45,968 nucleotides of DNA, taken from the NCBI GenBank assembly GCA_031277395.1, contig JAITML010000048.1, positions 1 to 45,968 of the forward strand, in the 5' to 3' direction. Position 1 is the first letter of the stretch; each line of letters opens with the position of its first letter. Source of the stretch: Methylobacillus sp. (GTDB taxonomy: Bacteria; Pseudomonadota; Gammaproteobacteria; Burkholderiales; Methylophilaceae). The translations under genes and the position numbers were made by a program. Below, piece after piece: positions 36,449 to 44,711 of this stretch. The notes under the pieces were generated by a model. It had not been told where the DNA came from. It did no database searches and saw nothing but the letters and a program-made list of their open reading frames with translations.

Positions 36449-39172
36449 ATGCTTTCCACTGCATTCAAAAAGATTTTCGGCAGCCGCAATGAGCGGTTGA
36501 TTAAACAGTACAGTCAGGTTGTGCGCAAGATCAATGCGCTCGAACCGGCTGCGCAGGCGCTTTCCGACGCGCAGTTGCGCGACAAGACCGAGGAATTCAA
36601 GCAGCGCCATCGTGACGGCGAATCGCTGGACAATCTGCTTCCCGAGGTGTTTGCAATAGTGCGTGAGGGCAGCCGCCGCGCACTCGGAATGCGGCATTTC
36701 GATGTGCAGTTGATCGGCGGCATGGTGTTGCACAACGGCAAGATCGCCGAAATGCGCACGGGCGAAGGCAAGACGCTGGTGGCGACGTTGCCGGTATATC
36801 TCAACGCACTTTCCGGCAAGGGCGTGCACGTGGTGACGGTGAATGATTACCTCGCGAGCCGCGATGCTGCCTGGATGGGCAAACTGTACACGTTTCTCGG
36901 CCTCACGGTTGGCGTCAATCTGTCGCAGATGCCGCACGACGAAAAGCAAAAGGCCTACGCCGCCGACATCACCTATGGCACCAACAACGAATTCGGATTT
37001 GATTATCTGCGCGACAACATGGTGTATGCAGTTGAGGAGCGCGTGCAGCGCGGCCTCAATTTTGCGGTGGTGGACGAAGTAGACTCCATCCTCATCGACG
37101 AGGCGCGTACTCCGCTCATCATTTCCGGGCAGGCCGAGGACAGCGTGCAGTTGTATTCGCAGATCAATGCGGTTGCGCTCAAGCTCACGCGCCAGAAAAC
37201 TGAGGACGGCGAAGGCGATTACTGGGTGGACGAAAAATCGCAGCAGGCGACCTTGTCCGAAACCGGCCATGAAAACGCGGAAAATCTGCTCGTGGAAGCC
37301 GGGCTGTTGATGAGCGGCAGCTTGTACGATGCCGCCAACATCACGCTGATGCATCACCTTTATGCCAGCCTGCGCGCGCAATCGCTGTTCCACCGTGACC
37401 AGCATTATGTGGTGCGCGACGGCGAGATCATTATCGTTGATGAATTTACGGGGCGTATGATGACCGGCCGCCGCTGGTCTGACGGCTTGCATCAGGCGGT
37501 GGAAGCCAAGGAAGGCGTGGCAATCCAGAAGGAAAATCAGACACTCGCGTCCATCACCTTCCAGAATTATTTCCGCATGTATAAAAAACTCTCGGGCATG
37601 ACCGGCACCGCCGACACCGAGGCGTTTGAATTCAACCAGATTTACGGTTTGGAAACCGTGGTTGTTCCGACCAATAATACGATGCAGCGCAAGGACGCGA
37701 TGGACAAGGTTTATCGCACTTCGCGCGAAAAATACCTGGCCGTTATCGACGACATCAAGGAGTGCCAAACGCGTCAGCAACCGGTGCTGGTCGGCACGAC
37801 CTCCATCGAAAATTCCGAACTTATTTCCGGCCTGCTCGATCAGGCCAAGTTGTCGCATCAGGTGCTCAATGCCAAGCAGCACGAGCGCGAGGCGCACATC
37901 ATCGCGCAGGCCGGGCGACCGGGCATGATCACGATCGCCACCAACATGGCTGGTCGCGGTACCGACATCGTGCTGGGAGGCAATCCCGAATCTGAAATTT
38001 CCACGGTGGAAACCGATGAGGTACTGGATGCAGCGCAGAAAACCGGGCGCATCGCCGACATCAAAACTGAATGGCAAAAGCTGCACGATCAGGTCGTGGC
38101 AGCGGGTGGTTTGCACATCATCGGTACCGAGCGACACGAATCCCGCCGCGTGGACAACCAGTTGCGTGGTCGTGCCGGTCGTCAGGGCGATCCCGGCTCC
38201 AGCCGGTTTTATCTTTCGCTGGAAGACCAGTTGTTGCGCATTTTTGCGGGTGATCGCGTGGCCGCGATCATGGAAAAACTCAATATGCCGGAAGGCGAGG
38301 CGATCGAGCATTCGTGGGTTACGCGCGCGATCGAAAACGCGCAGCGCAAGGTGGAAGGCCGCAACTTTGATATCCGCAAACAGTTGCTCGAATACGATGA
38401 CGTGGCCAACGACCAGCGCAAGGTGATCTACGAGCAGCGCAACGAACTGCTGGAAGCGGCGGATATCGAGGAAACCATCGTTGCAATGCGTAATGATGTT
38501 ATCAGCGGGATTATCGCCGAACATATTCCACCGGGCAGTCTGGAAGAGCAGTGGGAAATCCCCGCGCTCGAAAAAACACTGGAAGGCGAGCTGGGTCTGC
38601 AACTGCCCATCGCCGCATGGCTGGAAAAAGAACCCGACCTGCATGAGGAAACGCTGATCGAGCGCGTGCTGGATGCCGCCGCCGAAGCCTATCAGGCCAA
38701 GATTGCCATGGCGGGTGCGGAGACGATGCGCCAGTTCGAACGCGCTGTCATGTTGCAAAGTCTGGATAACCATTGGCGCGAGCATCTGGCCGCGCTTGAT
38801 CATCTGCGTCAGGGCATACACCTGCGCTCCTATGCGCAGAAAAACCCCAAGCAGGAATACAAGCGCGAAGCATTCGAGCTGTTTTCCAACCTGCTCAATA
38901 TTGTGAAGCGCGAAGTGACGCAAGTGGCCATGATGGTGCAGATCAGGAGCCGGGAAGAACTGGAAACCGTCGAAAAACCGACGGAACTGGAAAACGTGCG
39001 TTACCAGCACGCTGACTATGACGAAGCGCTCGGCAACGAACCGGCGGAAGAGGAAGCCGCTGCCGCGAGCAACGTTCCCTATGAGCGCGAAGGCGCCAAG
39101 ATAGGCCGCAACGATCCTTGTCCGTGCGGTTCAGGCAAAAAATACAAACAATGTCACGGGCGGTTGGCTTAA
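36449..39172 (+). CDS. secA: Preprotein translocase ATPase SecA
   Basis: SecA drives export of unfolded preproteins through SecYEG. At 907 residues it is full length. Walker A is T104-G-E-G-K-T109, with [21 protein letters not shown] (DEAD-like Walker B) at about 205-225. The preprotein cross-linking domain, the second motor domain ([11 protein letters not shown]) and the C-terminal tail follow. That tail carries the zinc-binding SecB-docking motif [16 protein letters not shown] (ligands C891, C893, C902, H903). Gene order here is cca, dciA, secA. A hairpin terminator follows the stop. Confidence 0.98.
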   Translation: MLSTAFKKIFGSRNERLIKQYSQVVRKINALEPAAQALSDAQLRDKTEEFKQRHRDGESLDNLLPEVFAIVREGSRRALGMRHFDVQLIGGMVLHNGKIAEMRTGEGKTLVATLPVYLNALSGKGVHVVTVNDYLASRDAAWMGKLYTFLGLTVGVNLSQMPHDEKQKAYAADITYGTNNEFGFDYLRDNMVYAVEERVQRGLNFAVVDEVDSILIDEARTPLIISGQAEDSVQLYSQINAVALKLTRQKTEDGEGDYWVDEKSQQATLSETGHENAENLLVEAGLLMSGSLYDAANITLMHHLYASLRAQSLFHRDQHYVVRDGEIIIVDEFTGRMMTGRRWSDGLHQAVEAKEGVAIQKENQTLASITFQNYFRMYKKLSGMTGTADTEAFEFNQIYGLETVVVPTNNTMQRKDAMDKVYRTSREKYLAVIDDIKECQTRQQPVLVGTTSIENSELISGLLDQAKLSHQVLNAKQHEREAHIIAQAGRPGMITIATNMAGRGTDIVLGGNPESEISTVETDEVLDAAQKTGRIADIKTEWQKLHDQVVAAGGLHIIGTERHESRRVDNQLRGRAGRQGDPGSSRFYLSLEDQLLRIFAGDRVAAIMEKLNMPEGEAIEHSWVTRAIENAQRKVEGRNFDIRKQLLEYDDVANDQRKVIYEQRNELLEAADIEETIVAMRNDVISGIIAEHIPPGSLEEQWEIPALEKTLEGELGLQLPIAAWLEKEPDLHEETLIERVLDAAAEAYQAKIAMAGAETMRQFERAVMLQSLDNHWREHLAALDHLRQGIHLRSYAQKNPKQEYKREAFELFSNLLNIVKREVTQVAMMVQIRSREELETVEKPTELENVRYQHADYDEALGNEPAEEEAAAASNVPYEREGAKIGRNDPCPCGSGKKYKQCHGRLA

Positions 39173-39208
39173 AGAAACCCTGAACGTACGCTGATTTTTT
39201 TGTTTGCC

Positions 39209-39235
39209 AAAGTCCCGCTCGCGGGACTTTATTTT
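39209..39235 (+). terminator. secA terminator
   Basis: AAAGTCCCGC (39209-39218) and GCGGGACTTT (39221-39230) form a near-perfect hairpin, followed by ATTTTTG. It lies 37 bases behind the secA stop. Confidence 0.85.
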
Positions 39236-39291
39236 TGTATTACTTGCAAAAAAAATGAACTAATGTTCAATGAAGGAGACATGCAGTTCAT

Positions 39292-39297
39292 TATAAT
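39292..39297 (+). promoter_or_regulatory. -10 box of the candidate small RNA
   Basis: An exact TATAAT, placed so that transcription would start at about 39304, where the first hairpin begins. The -35 is poor. Confidence 0.4.
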
Positions 39298-39303
39298 TTC
39301 TGT

Positions 39304-39410
39304 ACGGTTGTCGCCCCGATAACCGTGGTAGTAACGGCAAGCCGTATCTTTCCCCCCCATGGCTTGCTTTATTGACAGGTGCAGCGCGCCCTTGCGCTGC
39401 GCCTTTTTTT
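39304..39410 (+). ncRNA. Candidate small RNA with C-rich loops, downstream of secA
   Basis: About 105 nt between the secA terminator and the symporter gene fold into three hairpins. Hairpin 1 is ACGGTT (39304-39309) with AACCGT (39321-39326) and the loop GTCGCCCCGAT. Hairpin 2 is GCAAGCC (39337-39343) with GGCTTGC (39361-39367) around a 17-base loop containing seven consecutive C. Hairpin 3 is a terminator, GCAGCGC (39381-39387) with GCGCTGC (39394-39400) and a run of eight T. A TATAAT lies at the right distance upstream. C-rich loops often pair with Shine-Dalgarno sequences in trans-acting RNAs. I do not recognise a named family; no credible protein frame covers it. Confidence 0.55.
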
Positions 39411-39411
39411 T
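39381..39411 (+). terminator. Terminator of the candidate small RNA
   Basis: A 7-bp perfect GC-rich stem (39381-39387 with 39394-39400) and a 6-base loop, followed by GCC and eight T. It points along the plus strand, and the T run reaches the stop codon of the convergent symporter gene. It is a separate structure from the secA terminator 150 bases upstream. Confidence 0.8.
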
Positions 39412-40927
39412 ATTCAGTTCCGTGCCGTGTGGGCACATGTCCGGTCACGCTCGCGGCGTGATGATGCAGCGTTGCGTGATCCGGCTCCTGCGGTAATGGT
39501 TTTGCGATTTTATTCGGCAGCAACGCGCCGACTATCATGCCGATGATGCTGGCGATAAGCCCGGCGAAGTGGGGCGGGATGAAATAATCATCCGGCACGA
39601 AAATCGAACATCCCAGCCACACGGATACGCCGCAGGCAATCGCCGTCAACGCGCCCTGCGTATTCGCGCGCTTCCAGTAAACGCCCGCTGCGAGCGGTAC
39701 GAAAGCCATGACCAGCGTGACCTGATAGGCGTTTTCTACCATCGTGTAAATGGTGGCGTGCGAGTAATACATGGAATACATCGCGTACAGCGTGACCAGC
39801 ACCGTGAACACCAGCGTCACCACGCGCATCATGTTCAACTGCTGGCGATCCGTCAGGCGATGCTTGAGCATGGGGCGCAAAATATTTTCACTGAATGTCA
39901 CCGAAGGCGCCAGCAGCGTTGCCGATGCGCAACTCTTGATTGCCGACAGCAGCGCGCCGAAGAACAGGATTTGTATCCACAGCGGCGCGTGTTGCAATAC
40001 CAGATTGGGCAGTATCAGCTGTGAATCGCCGCCCTCGCTGAGCGTCTTTTCCACCATCGCGGGGTCAATCATTGTGGCGGAATAGGCGAGGAAAATCGGC
40101 ACGAAAGTGAACAGGAAATACAGCACGCCGCCGAGCACCGAGCCCCACACGGCGATCTTGATGGTGCGCGCCGACTGCACGCGCTGAAACACGTCCTGCT
40201 GCGGAATCGAGCCGAGCATCATGGTGACCAGCGTGGCAACGAAGGTGATGATCGCCTTGAAATCCAGTTCCGGGAAAAATTCAAACTTGCCTGCCGCCGC
40301 AGCGTGTTGCACCACGGTGGAAACCCCGCCGACCTGTTCGCTGACTTCATTTCCAATGAGCAGCATGCCGATGATGATGATGGCCATTTGCAGCAAATCG
40401 GTAATTGCCACCGCCCACATGCCGCCGAAATAGGTATAGATCAAAATCGTGCTTGCGCCTATCCACATTCCGGCCAGTTGGCTGATTTCGCCGCCGGACA
40501 CCACGTTGAATACGAGCCCGAGCGCGGTAATCTGCGCGCTCACCCAGCCGAGATAGGAAATAACGATGGCAATGGTAGTCAGCACCTCAATGCTGCGCCC
40601 GTATTTCTTTTTGTAGAAATCGCCTATGGTCAGCAAGTTCATGCGGTAGAGCGGCGCGGCGAAAAGCAGACCGACCAAAATCAGACAGATCGACGAGCCG
40701 AATGGATCGGCCACGATGCCGCTTAAGCCGTCCTGCAGAAAGCTCGCCGGAATCCCGAGTACAGCCTCGGAGCCGAACCAGGTGGCGAACACCGTGGCGA
40801 CCACCATGTAAAACGGCAGATGTCGTCCCGCAATGGCGAAATCCTTGGTGTTATGCACGCGTGTGGCGGCGTAAAGACCAATGAGGACGGAGATGATCCA
40901 GTAAGCGATGACAAATCCGAGCAGCAT
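39410..40927 (-). CDS. Sodium:solute symporter (SSS family)
   Basis: A 505-residue inner-membrane protein with about 13 hydrophobic helices in the LeuT-like SSS arrangement (AGRHLPFYMVVATVFATWFGSEAVLG near the start, then the GDFYKKKYGRSIEV and LGSIPQQDVFQRVQSA regions). It couples uptake of an organic solute to sodium. The substrate (proline, pantothenate, sugar, acetate or another) cannot be read from the sequence. The start is taken at the ATG at 40927 (MLLGFVIAYW). The frame is open to 41059, but that part crosses into the tRNA gene. A short histidine-rich tail (HATLHHHAASVTGH) follows the last helix. Confidence 0.85.
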   Translation of the reverse strand: MLLGFVIAYWIISVLIGLYAATRVHNTKDFAIAGRHLPFYMVVATVFATWFGSEAVLGIPASFLQDGLSGIVADPFGSSICLILVGLLFAAPLYRMNLLTIGDFYKKKYGRSIEVLTTIAIVISYLGWVSAQITALGLVFNVVSGGEISQLAGMWIGASTILIYTYFGGMWAVAITDLLQMAIIIIGMLLIGNEVSEQVGGVSTVVQHAAAAGKFEFFPELDFKAIITFVATLVTMMLGSIPQQDVFQRVQSARTIKIAVWGSVLGGVLYFLFTFVPIFLAYSATMIDPAMVEKTLSEGGDSQLILPNLVLQHAPLWIQILFFGALLSAIKSCASATLLAPSVTFSENILRPMLKHRLTDRQQLNMMRVVTLVFTVLVTLYAMYSMYYSHATIYTMVENAYQVTLVMAFVPLAAGVYWKRANTQGALTAIACGVSVWLGCSIFVPDDYFIPPHFAGLIASIIGMIVGALLPNKIAKPLPQEPDHATLHHHAASVTGHVPTRHGTE

Positions 40928-41031
40928 GTTTTTGTTGAAACCCCTGAAAAATTGGCAGAAATTGTAACAGCACCGGCGCGGCTGGCAACAAAATTTGTTG
41001 TGGTGTCGAGAGGCGGGGTGACATGCTGAAA

Positions 41032-41108
41032 TGGCGCGCCCGGCGGGATTCGAACCCACGACCCTTGGCTTCGGAAACCAATACTCTATCCAGCTGAGCT
41101 ACGGGCGC
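41032..41108 (-). tRNA. tRNA-Arg (anticodon CCG)
   Basis: A 77-nt cloverleaf on the minus strand. The acceptor stem is GCGCCCG with CGGGCGC, the D arm begins GCTCAGCTGG, the anticodon loop TTCCGAA sits in the stem TTGGT/GCCAA and gives anticodon CCG, the T loop is TTCGAAT, and the 3' CCA is encoded. It reads CGG arginine codons, which are frequent in this GC-rich genome. It lies just ahead of the symporter gene on the same strand. Confidence 0.97.
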
Positions 41109-41191
41109 ATAATTCCATTCTTATATCAAACGATTGCGTTGCCGACTTTGCCTTTGCGTACTTGTTTGATCCGGAGATGGAACTGGCGCGC

Positions 41192-41197
41192 ATTATA
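41192..41197 (-). promoter_or_regulatory. Possible -10 box of the tRNA-Arg gene
   Basis: Read on the minus strand this is TATAAT followed by GCGCGCC, the GC-rich discriminator typical of stable-RNA promoters. It lies about 85 bases before the tRNA 5' end. The -35 is not convincing. Confidence 0.3.
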
Positions 41198-41242
41198 GCA
41201 GGTGGCAGAGTGGGGCGCTTTATACAAGCAGGCGGATGCCGG

Positions 41243-41248
41243 TATAAT
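41243..41248 (+). promoter_or_regulatory. -10 box of the cytochrome c gene
   Basis: TATAAT on the plus strand, 39 bases before the ATG at 41287, which is preceded by an AGGAA ribosome-binding site. The -35 region is weak (TTATAC at 41220-41225). Confidence 0.4.
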
Positions 41249-41286
41249 TCCCGGTTTTAGAATTTCTTTTTTCAGGAACTGCAAGC

Positions 41287-41811
41287 ATGAGCGAACAACA
41301 CGATTTCCCAAAAACTACCGTCACGCAATTTGTGCTCGCCCTGTTGGGCTGTCTTTTTGCGCCTTTGATAGCGATCATTTTGATTATCAACCTTGTCCTC
41401 AGCATACAGGCTACGCATATTGAGAGCAAAAATCCGGCGGCGAGTAATAATCCGGCAGTGGCTGAGCGCATCAAGCCCGTGGCTGAGGTGAACATGGGGG
41501 CCGTTTCTGATGGAGCAGTGAAACAAAAAACCGGCGAGCAGGTGGTGCAGGGTTTGTGCATCAGTTGTCACGGTACCGGCATCGGTGGCGCGCCCAAGAT
41601 CGGCGACAAGAGTGGATGGGGGCCGCGTATCGCGCAGGGTTATGACACGTTGTTCAAAAATGCGACAGGAGGCATACGTGCGATGCCTGCGCGTGGCGGC
41701 AATCCGAGCTTGAGCGATCACGATATCGCGGTGGCAGTTGTGTACATGGCGAACAAATCCGGCGCATCCTTCAAGGAGCCTGCGGCGGAAGCGGCTCCGG
41801 CCCAAAAGTAA
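41287..41811 (+). CDS. Membrane-anchored cytochrome c (c5 type)
   Basis: A 174-residue protein: cytoplasmic N-terminus, one uncleaved membrane helix (about 14-41), an Ala/Asn/Pro linker and a monohaem domain. The haem-binding motif is C91-I-S-C94-H95, and M133 in RAMPARGG is the likely sixth ligand. The fold and the sequence GAPKIGD resemble cytochrome c5. It should pass electrons between respiratory complexes on the periplasmic side. It has its own promoter and terminator, so it is a single-gene unit. Confidence 0.88.
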   Translation: MSEQHDFPKTTVTQFVLALLGCLFAPLIAIILIINLVLSIQATHIESKNPAASNNPAVAERIKPVAEVNMGAVSDGAVKQKTGEQVVQGLCISCHGTGIGGAPKIGDKSGWGPRIAQGYDTLFKNATGGIRAMPARGGNPSLSDHDIAVAVVYMANKSGASFKEPAAEAAPAQK

Positions 41812-41814
41812 CGG

Positions 41815-41839
41815 AAAGCCCGCGCGAGCGGGCTTTTTT
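41815..41839 (+). terminator. Cytochrome c gene terminator
   Basis: A perfect 9-bp stem, AAAGCCCGC (41815-41823) with GCGGGCTTT (41828-41836), a GCGA tetraloop and a continuing T run. It starts four bases behind the stop codon. Confidence 0.9.
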
Positions 41840-41853
41840 ACGGGTATGAACTC

Positions 41854-42678
41854 ATGGCAACGTATGCGATAGGCGACATCCAGGGCTGCTACACCTCGCT
41901 CTGCAATCTGCTGGAGGAAATCGGTTTCAGCGCAGCGCGTGACACCGTGTGGCTCGTGGGCGATCTCGTCAATCGCGGGCCTGATTCGCTGATTGTGTTG
42001 CGCTGGGCGAAGGCGCATGAATCCTGTTTGCGTGTGGTGCTCGGCAATCACGACTTGCACGCGCTGGCCGTGGCCGAAGGTTATGCGGAAGCACATCCGC
42101 ACGATACCTTGCAGCCGCTGCTTACTGCGCCCGATTGCGACGAATTGCTGGTGTGGTTGCGGCATTGCCGCATGGCATATGGCGAGGATGACTATCTGAT
42201 GGTGCATGCAGGGCTGCTGCCGCAGTGGAAAAGCGCGCAGGTGACGAAATTGGCGCACGAGGTTGAGGCCGTGCTGCGCGGGGCAGATTATCGCGCGTTT
42301 TTCGCGCACATGTACGGCAACCAACCCGATCATTGGCGCGATGATTTGCGCGATATGGAACGGCTACGGCTGATTACCAATGCGCTCACGCGACTGCGTG
42401 TGTGTGATGCGGCAGGCGTGATGGATTTCGGTTTCAAGGGCAAGCCGTCGAATATACCTGCCGGGCTGATGCCGTGGTTTGATGCGCCCAGGCGTAAATC
42501 AACGGACAAGACGGTGATCTTCGGTCACTGGTCGGCGCTGGGACTGATGCTGCGCGACAAGGTGATCGCGCTCGATACCGGCTGTTTGTGGGGCGGGCAG
42601 CTTACGGCGTTGCGGCTGGAAGATCGGCGGCTGTTTCAGGTACCGTGCGCAAAAGGCGATTCCATCGATATGCAATAG
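41854..42678 (+). CDS. apaH: Diadenosine tetraphosphatase
   Basis: ApaH splits Ap4A symmetrically into two ADP and also removes Np4 caps from RNA. The 274-residue protein is a calcineurin-like phosphoesterase with the metal motifs GDIQGCY (7-13), VGDLVNRGP (35-43) and GNHD (64-67). A later VHAGLLPQW block and FGHWSALG complete the site. Its 3' end overlaps the convergent olsA-like gene by 77 bases. Confidence 0.95.
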   Translation: MATYAIGDIQGCYTSLCNLLEEIGFSAARDTVWLVGDLVNRGPDSLIVLRWAKAHESCLRVVLGNHDLHALAVAEGYAEAHPHDTLQPLLTAPDCDELLVWLRHCRMAYGEDDYLMVHAGLLPQWKSAQVTKLAHEVEAVLRGADYRAFFAHMYGNQPDHWRDDLRDMERLRLITNALTRLRVCDAAGVMDFGFKGKPSNIPAGLMPWFDAPRRKSTDKTVIFGHWSALGLMLRDKVIALDTGCLWGGQLTALRLEDRRLFQVPCAKGDSIDMQ

Positions 42679-43408
42679 CTGCGCGCGATTGCTCAGCCAG
42701 TTGCCGCCGGTCGTTTTGCGATGCTTCCAGCGGCTCCGCAAAATCCAGCTCTACCACAATTTCCTTTTGGCTCAGCACTGAGCGCAGTGATGTTATCAGC
42801 GTGAGATCGCCATAGAACGCCGCTTCCGTATTCGCGCCGCCGTGCGGATGCGGATAAAAAATCATCACCGGGCACACATGCGCCCGTACATTCACGGCGG
42901 CTTGAAACAAACTGGTTTTGAATGGCTGCAACGTGGTGCCGTCGGTGCTTGTGCCTTCGGGGAAAAAACATAAATTGTCGTTGTTGCGTAGCGCGTCTTC
43001 CACGCTATTGATGGCTTCACCGGTTTCCTGCCGCTTGTTGCGTTCCACGAACAGGGTGCCGGTTTGCGCCGAAAGCCAGCCGATAATCGGCCAGCGCCGC
43101 ACTTCGGATTTCGCGACAAAGCGCATGGGAAGCTGCGATTTGAGCGCCCAAACGTCTATCCACGAAACATGATTGGCAACAAACAGCGTGGCGCGGGTGG
43201 CGATATTCGGCAGATGGCCGCGTGCGCGCACATTGACGTGCAGGATGGCAAGAATTTTCACGCACCAGAGTCGTATGGTTTCTTCGCGTTGTTCAGGTGA
43301 AAGACGGGGAAAGATGAAAATTACGGTGGCGACGCCGCGCAACAGATGTGTGACCACGCACATGCTGCGCCAGATGCGGGTGAACAGGGAGGTTCGCGCG
43401 ATGCTCAA
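42602..43408 (-). CDS. PlsC-family acyltransferase, probable OlsA
   Basis: A 268-residue membrane-associated acyltransferase. It has the PlsC motifs NH80-V-S-W-I-D85 (the catalytic HX4D) and FFPEGTS (148-154, substrate phosphate or head-group site), plus a hydrophobic N-terminal segment. It directly follows an OlsB-like N-acyltransferase with a four-base overlap (TTGA), so it likely adds the second acyl chain to lyso-ornithine lipid. A plain lysophosphatidate acyltransferase is the alternative. The start is a TTG at 43408, set by the overlap; an ATG at 43363 would remove 15 residues. Its end overlaps apaH on the other strand. Confidence 0.8.
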   Translation of the reverse strand: MSIARTSLFTRIWRSMCVVTHLLRGVATVIFIFPRLSPEQREETIRLWCVKILAILHVNVRARGHLPNIATRATLFVANHVSWIDVWALKSQLPMRFVAKSEVRRWPIIGWLSAQTGTLFVERNKRQETGEAINSVEDALRNNDNLCFFPEGTSTDGTTLQPFKTSLFQAAVNVRAHVCPVMIFYPHPHGGANTEAAFYGDLTLITSLRSVLSQKEIVVELDFAEPLEASQNDRRQLAEQSRAAIAYRWNRLLRTVPETAADLPAATP

Positions 43409-44163
43409 GGCCGGTAGAAATGGTCGGCGTAGCGCCGACTCATGCGCGAGACGGGCTGCATCACCAGCAGGTCGGCGGTGTTGAAAACGGGATCCCAGGT
43501 CGGCTCGCCGCAGACATAAGCGCCGACGCGCAGATAACCCTTGAGCAGCGCGGGCAGCGGCGCGTCAATGTCGGAGCGCAGCTTGTCCAGCGGCAGCGGC
43601 GCGCGCGGGAAGACGCGGTATTCGGGCGGCGAGAGGTGCTCGGCCTTCACTTTGTTGTAAATACTGGCGGCGAGGTGGCCACCGTCCGTCATGTCTATGC
43701 TCGCGCAGCCGATGAGATATTCATAACGATTCTGCAGCATGTAACGCGCGAGCCCCGTCCACAACAGCGAAATCGTGCTGCCGTTGCGGTAATCAGGATG
43801 CACGCAGGCGCGGCCGACTTCGACCATGTGGTCGAACAGCGGCTCCAGCCGGCTCAAATCAAACTCCTGAGCGGAGTAATAACCGCCCGCTTCTCTTGCC
43901 ATTTCCGGACTGAGGATGCGATACGCGCCGACGATGCGGTCACTTTCGCGGTCGCGCACCAGCAGGTGATCGCAAAACGGATCGTAGCCGTCGCGATCCA
44001 GTTGCTCCGCATCGGAAAGTTGCGCGCCCATCTCCTCGACGAAAACCTTGTAGCGCAAAGCTTGCGCCTCCAGGACTTCTGCCGGGTCACGAGCCAAGCT
44101 GCAATAAAGAGGCGAAGAAGAATTCGGCATAGGATAGGTTAAGGTGTGTATTTCCAGCAGCAT
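43405..44163 (-). CDS. olsB: OlsB-like N-acyltransferase (GNAT fold)
   Basis: A 252-residue protein. The block LRYKVFVEEMGAQL, followed by CDHLLVRD and IVGAYRILSPE, is that of the GNAT-like OlsB family, which transfers a 3-hydroxyacyl chain from acyl-ACP to ornithine in the first step of ornithine lipid synthesis. VEVGRACVHPDYRNGSTISLLW is the second conserved block. With the PlsC-type gene it overlaps, it forms an olsB-olsA pair. The amino acid acceptor is inferred from the family. The ATG at 44163 has GGAG about seven bases ahead, inside the 3' arm of a perfect hairpin. A second in-frame ATG (44130) has no ribosome-binding site. Confidence 0.75.
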   Translation of the reverse strand: MLLEIHTLTYPMPNSSSPLYCSLARDPAEVLEAQALRYKVFVEEMGAQLSDAEQLDRDGYDPFCDHLLVRDRESDRIVGAYRILSPEMAREAGGYYSAQEFDLSRLEPLFDHMVEVGRACVHPDYRNGSTISLLWTGLARYMLQNRYEYLIGCASIDMTDGGHLAASIYNKVKAEHLSPPEYRVFPRAPLPLDKLRSDIDAPLPALLKGYLRVGAYVCGEPTWDPVFNTADLLVMQPVSRMSRRYADHFYRP

Positions 44164-44164
44164 G

Positions 44165-44196
44165 GAGTTTCTCCGGTTTTGGAATCGGAGAAACTC
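44165..44196 (-). promoter_or_regulatory. Hairpin enclosing the olsB ribosome-binding site
   Basis: A perfect 11-bp inverted repeat, GAGTTTCTCCG (44165-44175) and CGGAGAAACTC (44186-44196), with a 10-base loop. In the minus-strand transcript the 3' arm contains GGAGA, the Shine-Dalgarno of olsB, and ends one base before the ATG. There is no T run on either strand, so it is not a terminator. It could be a translational switch or a protein-binding operator. Confidence 0.6.
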
Positions 44197-44219
44197 TAGG
44201 CGGCAGGTATTACGATAGC

Positions 44220-44225
44220 ATTATA
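44220..44225 (-). promoter_or_regulatory. -10 box of the olsB-olsA unit
   Basis: Read on the minus strand this is an exact TATAAT preceded by a strongly AT-rich stretch, which would start a leader of about 50 bases containing the hairpin. The -35 is weak (GTTAAT or CGTTAA). Confidence 0.4.
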
Positions 44226-44242
44226 CTTGTTTTAAATTTTTA

Positions 44243-44701
44243 TTAACGTGTTACGCGTGTGACACCATCGGCATCCAGAATGCGCACACGGTCGCCGACC
44301 TGGAAATCACTGGCGGAGCCTTCCTGCACAACGGCGATAGTGGAGCCTTTGTCCAAGGTGACGGTGATTTCCACGCCTTCCTTGCGCGTGACGCCTTCTT
44401 CCACGGCAGAGCCGGCCAAACCGCCGGCCACCGCACCCAGTACAGCCGCGATGATACTGCCACGACCGCCGCCCACCGAGCTTCCGGCCACGCCGCCGAT
44501 CACTGCGCCCGCGCCAGAGCCTATCGGAGTTTTGGTGCCTTCAATGCGTACCGTGCGCACGCTTTCAACGGTGCCCATTTTGACTGTTTGCGCTTCGCGT
44601 GTTTGTTCGCGTGTGTAAACATCACCGGAGTTGCTGCTGGCGCATGCGCCGAGAAATGCGGCCAAACCCAGCAGAGAGAGTGTGCGTAAGTGCTTGTACA
44701 T
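44243..44701 (-). CDS. SlyB/Pcp-like glycine-zipper outer-membrane lipoprotein
   Basis: A 152-residue lipoprotein. The signal peptide ends LGAC (C20). The middle is a glycine-zipper pair (GSGAGAVIGGVAGSSVGGG and AAVLGAVAGGLAGSA, about 62-100) and the C-terminus is a small beta domain ending in VGDRVRILDADGVTRVTR. This is the layout of SlyB/Pcp. SlyB stabilises the outer membrane under stress in enterobacteria. The ATG at 44701 has AGGAG seven bases ahead. The frame is open much further, but that part is inside the kinase gene. It starts 10 bases behind the kinase and is probably cotranscribed with it. Confidence 0.85.
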   Translation of the reverse strand: MYKHLRTLSLLGLAAFLGACASSNSGDVYTREQTREAQTVKMGTVESVRTVRIEGTKTPIGSGAGAVIGGVAGSSVGGGRGSIIAAVLGAVAGGLAGSAVEEGVTRKEGVEITVTLDKGSTIAVVQEGSASDFQVGDRVRILDADGVTRVTR

Positions 44702-44711
44702 GATAGTGCTC

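Noticed and set aside
36313-36489. 59-residue upstream extension of dciA
   Set aside because: It would overlap the secA promoter and first codons, and the DUF721 family begins at MRRLKALF.
36404-39010. 868-residue open frame on the strand opposite secA
   Set aside because: It lies fully antisense to secA, its sequence is a His/Arg-rich mirror of the SecA codons, and it shows no recognisable domain. It is a GC-rich shadow frame.
39229-39438. 69-residue minus-strand frame behind secA
   Set aside because: It runs through two hairpin terminators, has no ribosome-binding site and begins inside the end of the symporter gene. The region is better explained by the small-RNA structure on the plus strand.
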